Below, one piece after another: positions 1 through 5,077 of a DNA stretch of 6,457 nt. Within the stretch, counting starts at the first letter, position 1. Each line of letters begins with the position of its first letter. The stretch comes from Phycisphaerales bacterium. Its GTDB lineage: Bacteria; Planctomycetota; Phycisphaerae; Phycisphaerales; UBA1924. Location of the stretch: the NCBI GenBank assembly GCA_003511945.1, contig DOJA01000106.1, positions 367-6,823 on the forward strand, written 5' to 3'. The notes under the pieces were generated by a model. It was given only the letters and a program-made list of their open reading frames with translations, did no database searches and had not been told where the DNA came from. The translations under genes and the position numbers were made by a program.

Positions 1-474
1 GATCTCGTTCACCGCGCCGAAGCCCATCCCCGCCGCCGCCAGCACGACGAACAGCGCCAGGGTCGGGCGCACCGCAGGGGCCAGGAACCGGCGGACCGCC
101 TGCGCACAGGCGAGGGTCGTCATGAAGAACCCGAAGGCGTGGACAACATTGTCGTACTTCAGCACCTCCGGCGGGATGATCCACAGCGAATAGAGCACCG
201 CCCTGGTCTGCGCTGGGTCGTTCAACTGGGCCAGGCGCGTGGGCACCGGGACGGTCCCGCCCGCCATGTGCAGCAGCCCCCAGACCGAGAGCCCCCACAG
301 CACCCCGCGGCTGAACCGCGCGCCGCGGTGCGCCCACAGGATCAGCGGGATGAGCACCAGCATCTGCGCGAGGTACGCTGCGAACTCGCGGTTCCCGGTG
401 GCCACGATCGCCACCGCCGAGGCGAGCAGGTAGCCCAGGGTGAACACGATGAGCGCCGGGTCGCGCGGGATCAC
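1..474 (-). CDS. DUF2238/YjdF-like multi-pass membrane protein (partial, C-terminus beyond window)
   Basis: Reading the minus strand from a GTG at 474 gives 158 open codons to the left edge, so the gene is cut before its stop. The product looks like an inner-membrane protein. Hydrophobic segments lie near residues 7-26, 32-48, 56-72, 109-128 and 136-154. Recognisable pieces are LLHMAGG near 67-73, KYDNVVHAFGFF near 106-117 and GFGAVNEI at 151-158. This pattern of His-x-x-Gly-Gly, Lys-Tyr-Asp-x-x-Val-His and Gly-x-x-x-Glu resembles the DUF2238 (YjdF) family as I remember it; that family has no firmly known function. The start is chosen because GTGA overlaps the TGA of the upstream peptidase gene by 4 bases, a typical translational-coupling arrangement. 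A weak AAGGG lies 12 bases upstream, inside the peptidase gene. An internal ATG at codon 37 is an alternative start but would remove the first membrane span. The coding call is firm; the family call is moderate. Confidence 0.72.
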   Translation of the reverse strand, partial: MIPRDPALIVFTLGYLLASAVAIVATGNREFAAYLAQMLVLIPLILWAHRGARFSRGVLWGLSVWGLLHMAGGTVPVPTRLAQLNDPAQTRAVLYSLWIIPPEVLKYDNVVHAFGFFMTTLACAQAVRRFLAPAVRPTLALFVVLAAAGMGFGAVNEI

Positions 475-1787
475 GGCGTCAGCGTACCCTTGACCGACGC
501 GAGGCGCGCGGCGCGCTCCTCCTCGCGGAGCCACTGGCGTTCGAGCCGCGCGGGATCGCCGAAGCGGGAGGCGAACATGGCCGCGTGCCGGCGGGGCGAG
601 ATCATGCCCGGAGGTTCCAGCATGATGTCGCGGAAGTAGGCGCCGAGCTTCTCCCGCTCGTACCGGAACAGGTACCGCAGGAGCGCGTAGGCCTGGGCGT
701 ACGAGACGCGGGCGGTCTCGGCGTCGGCGCCGGGGACCGAGTTCATGGCGACGAAGGCCTCCAGCGGCACCAGGCGCCCCTTCTCCATGGCGGCGATGAA
801 CTCGCGTTCGCGCTCGGGGAAGTCCTCGTCGGGGCCGAAGGGGCGGTCGGGCGTGAGGGTCTCGAAGCACGAGGCCAGCCCCTCGGTGAGCCAGAAGGGG
901 TACTGGTGGGCGCGGGACTGCAGGCCGCAGTTGAAGGCGATGAGGTGGGCCGCCTCGTGCGTGGTCTTGGTGACGCTCGCGGTGTGGACCTCGGACTCCA
1001 GGCGGGTGGCCTCGGCCTCGATGTGCTCGCGGATGCGTTCGGCCTGCTGTTCGAGCTCGTCGGCGCGCCCGACCTCGCCCCGGCGCGCCTCGCCCGCGCG
1101 CTTCTCGGCCTTGGCGGCGACGGAGCGGAACTCGTCCAGCTGCTGCGACGCGACGCGGAAGGCCGGGCTGTCGGCGTCGTTGTAGAAGACCACGCGGTTC
1201 GTCCGCGAGGCGTAGTACCCGGCGATCCAGGAGGCGTCCACCCCGTCGTACCGGCGCGCGAACTGGGCGTAGTCCTCGTGCGAGTCGATCAGCACGCACT
1301 GCAGCTTCTCCGCCGGGGGCACTCCCTCGAGCCCCAGGCGGCGCATGGTGCGCTGGAACTGGTAGTAGGTCCGGTCGAGCAGGCGCGCCCGCGCGATCGT
1401 CCAGTCGCGGTCGCAGTTGGAGAGGATCACGAAGATCTCCGTCTCGTAGCGGGCGAAGCCCGGCCCGGCCTCCGCGAGCGTCCGCTCGGCGGCCAGCTCG
1501 TCCACCCCCAGCGTGTACCCCGGCTCCTTCGTGAGGCCGCGGAGGTACTGCGCCGCCCGCCCGTTGTCGGGCTCGACCGTCAGGATGGCGCGAAAGATCG
1601 CGTCGGCCTGACGCAGGTTGCCTGACGCCTGCGCATCGAGCCCCGCGCGGATGCGCTGGTCGAGCGAGGCGTAGCCCGCGCTCGTCTGCGCGCTCGCGGC
1701 CACCGGCCCGGGGCGCACGCCCGAGGCCCCGGCGAGCGCCAGCAGGAGCACGCCTGCCGCGGTGAAGAGAGACTGGGTTGGTCGCAT
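471..1787 (-). CDS. Exported HExxH zinc peptidase-like protein (DUF1570 type) with N-terminal TPR-like region
   Basis: The predicted protein has 438 residues. Residues 1-33 form a signal peptide (hydrophobic core near 8-22, cleavage likely after ASA at 31-33), so it should act outside the cytoplasm. Residues 41-85 look like one tetratricopeptide-type helix pair. The catalytic signature is HEAAH at 277-281, with WLTEGLA at 299-305 supplying Glu302 as the likely third zinc ligand, as in gluzincin peptidases. This matches the DUF1570 peptidase-like family, which is common in planctomycetes; the substrate is unknown. A charged Glu/Arg/Ala-rich stretch at about 215-268, probably helical or coiled coil, precedes the active site. 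The frame is open further upstream to 2021, but that extension is Arg/Pro-rich and places the signal peptide internally, so I start at ATG 1787. No Shine-Dalgarno site is obvious there. The stop overlaps the GTG start of the membrane protein gene, so the two are probably co-transcribed. Confidence 0.88.
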   Translation of the reverse strand: MRPTQSLFTAAGVLLLALAGASGVRPGPVAASAQTSAGYASLDQRIRAGLDAQASGNLRQADAIFRAILTVEPDNGRAAQYLRGLTKEPGYTLGVDELAAERTLAEAGPGFARYETEIFVILSNCDRDWTIARARLLDRTYYQFQRTMRRLGLEGVPPAEKLQCVLIDSHEDYAQFARRYDGVDASWIAGYYASRTNRVVFYNDADSPAFRVASQQLDEFRSVAAKAEKRAGEARRGEVGRADELEQQAERIREHIEAEATRLESEVHTASVTKTTHEAAHLIAFNCGLQSRAHQYPFWLTEGLASCFETLTPDRPFGPDEDFPEREREFIAAMEKGRLVPLEAFVAMNSVPGADAETARVSYAQAYALLRYLFRYEREKLGAYFRDIMLEPPGMISPRRHAAMFASRFGDPARLERQWLREEERAARLASVKGTLTP

Positions 1788-1811
1788 CGCCCGGAGGTTC
1801 CGCTGCACGCT

Positions 1812-1857
1812 TCTCGGACCCCGAGAGTTCGGCGGGCGCCTGCGCGAAAGGCGCCCG
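1812..1857 (-). repeat. Two adjacent stem-loops in the leader of the peptidase gene
   Basis: In the order they would be transcribed on the minus strand, the first is a perfect 8-base stem (CGGGCGCC at 1833-1840 paired with GGCGCCCG at 1850-1857) around a 9-base loop. The second is a perfect 6-base stem (TCTCGG at 1812-1817 with CCGAGA at 1821-1826) around a 3-base loop. The second ends 25 bases before the ATG at 1787. Neither is followed by a T-run, so they are not rho-independent terminators. They could influence translation or message stability, or be chance structure in GC-rich DNA. Confidence 0.4.
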
Positions 1858-2062
1858 GGCCGCGTGGGCGGCGCCCCGGGGGAAGGGGGACACTCCGGCT
1901 CTTGAGCAGTCGGCGCACGCCGCCGACCGGACCGTTGATGGATCGGCCGGTCTTCGACGCGCCGACAGCGACGGGCGTCGACCAACCCGGTCCGTGCGCC
2001 GGCGCAGCCGATGCGGGCCATCCCGGTGGAGCGACCCGCAGAGCCCAGGGTCCGATTTCGCC

Positions 2063-2068
2063 TACACT
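2063..2068 (+). promoter_or_regulatory. Candidate -10 box (TACACT) for the lipoprotein-nuoB pair
   Basis: TACACT matches TATAAT at four of six positions. It would start a transcript near 2075, leaving a short leader that still contains the GGAG ribosome binding site at 2084-2087. No good -35 hexamer lies at the expected distance, so the call rests on the -10 match and the geometry only. Confidence 0.25.
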
Positions 2069-2094
2069 CCAGCGCCGGAACACGGAGCCAAGGG

Positions 2095-2322
2095 TTGTCG
2101 GACCGAGCAAGGCGAACAGGCGGGTTGCTTCTGAGCGTCGGGCTGCTCGCCGGGAGCGCCGGGGGGGCCGGGTGCTACCAGAAGGTCGTCCGCGCGGATG
2201 GCCCCCTGGCCCAGGAGTACACTGTCTACGAGAGCGATCAGGAATCGGGGCTGCTCGGGCCGTCGAAAGACAAGAAGGACGAGCCCGAGCGCGTCCGTCC
2301 GAGATCCAAGGGCATCCAGTAG
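2095..2322 (+). CDS. Small putative lipoprotein upstream of nuoB (hypothetical)
   Basis: From a TTG at 2095 this encodes 75 residues. The N-terminus is signal-like: basic residues SDRARR, a hydrophobic run LLLSVGLLAG at about 11-20, then GGAGC with Cys27 as a possible lipidation site. That lipobox is weak because position -3 is Gly rather than Leu/Val/Ala. The mature part is short, charged and likely unstructured, with YQKVVRADG after the cysteine and a Lys/Asp/Glu/Arg-rich end. I do not recognise a family. The TTG start is preferred because GGAG at 2084-2087 lies 7 bases upstream. The frame is also open from an ATG at 2011, but this adds a 28-residue leader that would bury the signal sequence. 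The stop is 27 bases before nuoB in the same direction, so the two are probably co-transcribed; a link to complex I is not shown. Small lipoproteins with a Cys-x-x-x-Val-Val start seem common in planctomycetes, which is recollection only. Confidence 0.6.
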   Translation: MSDRARRTGGLLLSVGLLAGSAGGAGCYQKVVRADGPLAQEYTVYESDQESGLLGPSKDKKDEPERVRPRSKGIQ

Positions 2323-2349
2323 CGCGACCGTCCCAGAACAGGGAGCGAC

Positions 2350-2913
2350 ATGGGCATCGAGTCAGCCATCTCGGCGGAAGGGTTCCTGACCACGCAGCTC
2401 CAGCGCGTCATCAACTGGGCCCGCCGGTCCAGTCTGTGGCCGATGCCCTTCGCCACCGCCTGCTGCGGCATCGAACTGATGGCCACCGCGTCGAGCCGCT
2501 ACGACCTGGCCCGCTTCGGCGCCGAAGTGATGCGGTTCAGCCCGCGTCAGAGCGACCTGCTGATCGTCGCGGGACGCATCAGCATCAAGACCATGCCCGT
2601 CCTCCAACGGATCTACCAGCAGATGACCGAGCCCAAGTGGGTCATCTCGATGGGCGCCTGCGCTTCCACGGGCGGCGTGTTCGACACCTACGCCGTCGTC
2701 CAGGGCTGCGATCAGTTCATCCCCGTCGATGTGTATGTCCCGGGCTGCCCGCCCCGTCCGGAGCAGCTGATCGAGGGCGTCATGGCCATCCAGCGGATCG
2801 TCGACAATGACGGCATCCCGCCCCGCGGCCCGGACGGGAAGCGCCTGCCGCTGAACATCGCGCTGCAGCCGTCGCTGGGCGTCCGCCCGCAGCCCGTGCC
2901 GCTGGGGGCGTGA
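2350..2913 (+). CDS. nuoB: NADH-quinone oxidoreductase subunit B (complex I, cluster N2 subunit)
   Basis: The 187-residue product is the complex I peripheral-arm subunit that carries the terminal 4Fe-4S cluster N2 and passes electrons to quinone at the membrane interface. All four expected cluster ligands are visible: the adjacent pair Cys38-Cys39 in PFATACCGIE, Cys104 in SMGACASTGG and Cys133 in VPGCPPRPE. Other family hallmarks are RFSPRQSDLLIVAG at about 62-75 and the PVDVYVPGCPPRPE block at 125-138. The length is normal for NuoB, with a C-terminal tail after about 155 that is less conserved. The start is supported by AGGGAG at 2340-2345, four bases before the ATG. It follows a small lipoprotein gene. 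It is not followed by nuoC: the next gene is a convergent sorting-tail protein gene. nuoA lies about 3.1 kb downstream rather than just upstream, which is unusual. Confidence 0.97.
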   Translation: MGIESAISAEGFLTTQLQRVINWARRSSLWPMPFATACCGIELMATASSRYDLARFGAEVMRFSPRQSDLLIVAGRISIKTMPVLQRIYQQMTEPKWVISMGACASTGGVFDTYAVVQGCDQFIPVDVYVPGCPPRPEQLIEGVMAIQRIVDNDGIPPRGPDGKRLPLNIALQPSLGVRPQPVPLGA

Positions 2914-3042
2914 GCGAGGCATTGAGTGTGGAACACGGTCCCCTCTGTGCGGTCCCACGGGTCGCCCGCGACTGCTGCACACCGCTCCTGGGGCGCGGAC
3001 TACGCCCGCGGCTTGAAACCGAGCAACTCGTGAGGGTTTCAG

Positions 3043-3077
3043 AAAACAAAGCGGACCCCGCGTGAAGCGAGGTCCGC
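3043..3077 (-). terminator. Rho-independent terminator of the 3111-3833 gene
   Basis: GCGGACCCCGC (3051-3061) and GCGAGGTCCGC (3067-3077) form an 11-base stem with one mismatch around the loop GTGAA. Read on the minus strand, the stem is followed at once by TTTGTTTT (3050-3043), the expected U-tract. It lies 33 bases beyond the stop of the minus-strand gene. The plus-strand side has no comparable T-run, so it should act mainly on minus-strand transcripts and poorly on read-through from nuoB. Confidence 0.85.
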
Positions 3078-3110
3078 CTGGATTTCAGTGAATGCATTCC
3101 GAGCTCGAAC

Positions 3111-3833
3111 TCACGCCCGACGACGACGAGCGCCGGCGAGGCCCATCAGGGCGAGGACGGAGACGCCAGCCGGAGCCGGGATCTCGATCTGAACGGACGG
3201 GCCGTTGATGACCTTCTTCTGGATGAAGGCCGTGGTGCCGGGCTCGCTGGAGGTCTGCAAGTTGTTGTTGAACTGGAGCTGGACCGAGGTCACTCCCAGA
3301 CCGGTGAGGTCGATGGTGACGGCTGACTCCCAGATCCCGAAGGACGGGCTGCCCGTCTGCGGCATGGGAGGATTGACGGTCATGACATCCTGCCAGAAGC
3401 CGCCCCCGCCGCCGATGTCCGTGATGAACAGGGCGCCGTTGATGTTGGCCTGCGTCGCGGCGGTGCCAATGCCCGTGAGCGTCCAGTCGCCCCGCTCACG
3501 GATCGTGAAGCTCTTGAGGAACTGACCGGGCTTGGCGAAGATGAACATGCTGAGCGTGCTGGAGGTGGTGTCCGCGCCGCCGTTGGTCGACTCAGACGAA
3601 TACTGCGTCGGGAAGAAGAGCAGCGAGTTGCCGACCCGGATGGGCGCTCCGAACAGCGCGGCGGCCGGGTTCGGGCCAGGCGCGTTGGTGTCTTCCTGAA
3701 CGCTCACAAAGTCGGGGTTGGTCCCGGCACCGGGGAAGTTCCCGTAGGGGAACACGAGTGCGGAAGCGCTCGACGCACACAGAGCGATCGCGCCGATGGC
3801 CGCGGAGCCCGCGAAGGTGATCGAATGGCGCAT
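3111..3833 (-). CDS. Exported protein with PEP-CTERM-like (PAP...RRRR) sorting tail, paralogue 1
   Basis: The 240-residue protein has a signal peptide (MRHSITFAGS start, hydrophobic core to about residue 20, cleavage likely after SASA near 25). Its C-terminus carries IPAPAG at 218-223, a hydrophobic stretch of about ten residues, then GARRRRA. This tripartite tail resembles the PEP-CTERM sorting signal handled by exosortase/archaeosortase-type enzymes, with PAP in place of PEP. The middle is rich in Gly, Thr, Ser and Asn and probably forms beta structure; I know no enzymatic motif in it. It shares many blocks with the neighbour at 4060-4770: YGN-PG-G-NPD, LFGAPIR-GNSL, STLSM, ERG-W-LTG, LTGLG and SEPGT. 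The start at 3833 is chosen for its GAGGAG (10 bases from the core to the ATG) and because the signal peptide begins there; the open extension to 3941 is charged and unlike a signal. The 226 bases upstream hold no promoter with good spacing: AATAAT (3932-3927) has a TTGCGT 20 bases ahead. Function is unknown. Confidence 0.88.
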   Translation of the reverse strand: MRHSITFAGSAAIGAIALCASSASALVFPYGNFPGAGTNPDFVSVQEDTNAPGPNPAAALFGAPIRVGNSLLFFPTQYSSESTNGGADTTSSTLSMFIFAKPGQFLKSFTIRERGDWTLTGIGTAATQANINGALFITDIGGGGGFWQDVMTVNPPMPQTGSPSFGIWESAVTIDLTGLGVTSVQLQFNNNLQTSSEPGTTAFIQKKVINGPSVQIEIPAPAGVSVLALMGLAGARRRRA

Positions 3834-4059
3834 GTGCTCTTCTCTCCTCAAGCCGCGCGATGTCTCGCGCCGGTGTCTCTTCTCTTCCCATGACCGAGGT
3901 CGAAAACCGACCCGGCCCCCATCACCATTATTCTGACCCACAAGCCCTGCTCACGCAAGGGTAATCGGTCGGTTGTGCGCGAATCTCACGAAAAATCCGT
4001 CGATTTGTTCGGTTTCTGTTAGCGTTGGATGCGACCGTGGAGCGATCCGGGAGACCGAA

Positions 4060-4770
4060 TCAGGCCCGGCGCCGACGGGTCGAGGCCACTCCGAAGACCC
4101 CCAGCAGCGCGAACGCGCCGGGCGCGGGGACGACCACCGCGATCGACGGACCGGAGACGACGCTCTTGCGGATGAAAGCGACCGTCCCGGGCTCGCTGGT
4201 GGTGGCGAGTGTGTTCTCGAAGGTCAGCAGGATCTCTCGGATCCCCAGGCCGGTGAGATTGATGGTGGCGAAGCCGTCCCATACGCCCGAGGCGCCGCCG
4301 CCGGAAGCGGGGACGCCGGAGGTGAAGAGCGGCCCGGAGATGGTCCCGGCGGTCCCGGGGCTCAGATCCTGGGCAGACAAAAGGCCGGATGCGGAAGCCG
4401 ATGTGCCCGCCGTCCCGGTGCCGGTGAGGGACCAGTTGCCGCGCTCCTGGATGGTGAGCTGGCCCAGGAAAGTCCCCGGCTTGGCCACGATCCGCATGGA
4501 GAGCGTGGAACGGGTGATGTCCGACGCCCCGCCGCTGGACTCGGAAATATAGCCGGCGGGAAAGAAGAACAGAGAGTTGCCGGCCCTGATCGGCGCGCCG
4601 AAGAGCGGAGTCGGATCAGTCAGTGACTCCTCCGAAACCCCGAAAATGTCAGGATTCGAGCCGGAGCCCGGGTAGTTCCCGTAGTTGGTCACCGCTCCGA
4701 GCGCGGAACCCGTCCACGCGGCCATTGCGGACAGGCCGACAACGGCCACGAGCGACAGCTGCTTCCCCAT
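4060..4770 (-). CDS. Exported protein with PEP-CTERM-like (PAP...RRRR) sorting tail, paralogue 2
   Basis: The 236-residue protein starts with a signal peptide (MGKQLSLVAVVGLSAMAAW, cleavage near SALGA at 22-26). It ends with VPAPGAFALLGVFGVASTRRRRA, arranged as a PAP motif, a hydrophobic segment and an Arg cluster, as in PEP-CTERM-type surface or exported proteins. The body matches the neighbouring gene at 3111-3833 block for block, so the two arose by tandem duplication or belong to one local family. The paralogues differ most in the Gly/Ser-rich centre (about residues 122-162), where spacing and composition diverge. The start at 4770 is backed by GAGGAGAGAG at 4785-4776, nine bases from the GGAG core to the ATG. 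No terminator with a T-run lies after its stop, so its transcript might continue into paralogue 1, which has one. A candidate promoter lies about 100 bases upstream (-35 at 4908-4903, -10 at 4885-4880). Biological role unknown. Confidence 0.88.
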   Translation of the reverse strand: MGKQLSLVAVVGLSAMAAWTGSALGAVTNYGNYPGSGSNPDIFGVSEESLTDPTPLFGAPIRAGNSLFFFPAGYISESSGGASDITRSTLSMRIVAKPGTFLGQLTIQERGNWSLTGTGTAGTSASASGLLSAQDLSPGTAGTISGPLFTSGVPASGGGASGVWDGFATINLTGLGIREILLTFENTLATTSEPGTVAFIRKSVVSGPSIAVVVPAPGAFALLGVFGVASTRRRRA

Positions 4771-4846
4771 TTGAACTCTCTCCTCGACACCGAGGCCTGG
4801 ACCCCGGAGAACGCGTTTCTGCCACGCTCAACACGCGGCGTTCTGA

Positions 4847-4872
4847 CCGATGGCCCCTCCCAGGACCATCGG
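4847..4872 (-). repeat. Inverted repeat in the presumed 5' leader of the 4770 gene
   Basis: CCGATGG (4847-4853) and CCATCGG (4866-4872) are perfect 7-base arms around a 12-base spacer. If transcription begins near 4873, as the promoter candidate predicts, this hairpin would form the very 5' end of the mRNA, a position often linked to message stability. That role is inference. Confidence 0.45.
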
Positions 4873-4879
4873 CTGAGGG

Positions 4880-4908
4880 AATATGCCACGGATTTTGCCC
4901 CGGGGCAA
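4880..4908 (-). promoter_or_regulatory. Candidate sigma70-type promoter of the 4770 gene
   Basis: On the minus strand TTGCCC (4908-4903) is followed after exactly 17 bases by CATATT (4885-4880); each matches its consensus hexamer at four of six positions. The predicted start site is near 4873, about 100 bases before the ATG. The -35 hexamer is half of the palindrome described at 4895-4908. Confidence 0.4.
4895..4908. promoter_or_regulatory. Perfect 14-base palindrome TTGCCCCGGGGCAA, possible operator
   Basis: The sequence equals its own reverse complement across all 14 bases. It covers the proposed -35 hexamer of the minus-strand promoter, so a dimeric regulator bound here could block or modulate transcription. 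No second copy occurs in this window, so the operator role is a suggestion only. Confidence 0.35.
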
Positions 4909-4956
4909 GGGATGGAACCCACAGTGTGAAGTTCTAGGACATTCGCCCTTGCGTCC

Positions 4957-4976
4957 AGTCACGATCTGGTGTGACT
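4957..4976. repeat. Dyad AGTCAC-8-GTGACT in the divergent region
   Basis: Perfect 6-base inverted arms at 4957-4962 and 4971-4976 have centres 14 bases apart, a spacing compatible with a dimeric regulator. It lies upstream of the promoter candidates on both sides. Six-base arms can arise by chance in 300 bases, so confidence is low. Confidence 0.25.
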
Positions 4977-5077
4977 TTGGGCAATCCCGCCCCAGGGGTT
5001 GCACATTCCTGTTTTCAGAGTAGGGTTCCTCTGGAGGCGGAGCCCGAAAACGAGAGAGGGGCCGCGGAGCCCCAGGG

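Larger units (their letters stand above)
1788..2094. other. Divergent intergenic region between peptidase gene and lipoprotein-nuoB
   Basis: This 307-base stretch separates the minus-strand peptidase gene from the plus-strand lipoprotein gene. Open frames cross it on both strands, but their translations are Arg/Pro-rich and resemble no protein I know. It holds two stem-loops in the presumed peptidase leader (1812-1826 and 1833-1857), a looser inverted repeat GACCGG/CCGGTC (1925-1930 and 1947-1952), and a -10-like TACACT at 2063-2068 on the plus strand. I could not find a convincing promoter for the peptidase gene. Confidence 0.5.
4771..5077. other. Divergent regulatory region between the sorting-tail gene and the serine protease gene
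   Basis: I see no gene in these 307 bases. They hold, from left to right, an inverted repeat (4847-4872), a minus-strand promoter candidate overlapping a 14-base palindrome (4880-4908), a 6-base dyad with 8-base spacing (4957-4976), and a poor plus-strand promoter candidate (TTGCAC at 4999-5004, 16 bases, TAGGGT at 5021-5026). The base composition is visibly less GC-rich between about 4920 and 5035 than in the flanking genes, consistent with promoter DNA. Confidence 0.55.

Noticed and set aside
585..1625. Plus-strand open frame of 346 codons opposite the peptidase gene
   Set aside because: It is antisense to a gene with a signal peptide and HExxH motif. Its translation is a Gly/Val/Arg/Leu-rich low-complexity product typical of GC-rich shadow frames.
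1788..2021. N-terminal extension of the peptidase gene to an ATG at 2021
   Set aside because: The added 78 residues are Arg/Pro-rich and would bury a clear signal peptide that begins at the ATG at 1787.
1902..2810. Plus-strand open frame of 302 codons overlapping the lipoprotein and nuoB
   Set aside because: It lies in another frame over nuoB, whose cluster ligands and family motifs are unmistakable. The translation is Arg/Pro/His-rich with no domain.
2362..2982. Minus-strand open frame of 206 codons opposite nuoB
   Set aside because: It mirrors nuoB codons and has no recognisable feature or ribosome binding site.
3015..3040. Inverted repeat GAAACC/GGTTTC after nuoB as a nuoB terminator
   Set aside because: The stem is only six bases with an irregular interior and is followed by an A-rich run on the plus strand, not a T-run.
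3834..3941. N-terminal extension of sorting-tail paralogue 1 to 3941
   Set aside because: The added 36 residues are highly charged. The paralogue begins directly with its signal peptide, and a GAGGAG site supports the start at 3833.
4949..4977. Plus-strand promoter TTGCGT with 17-base spacer for the protease gene
   Set aside because: The -10 position reads TGACTT, a poor match, so the spacing alone does not support a promoter.
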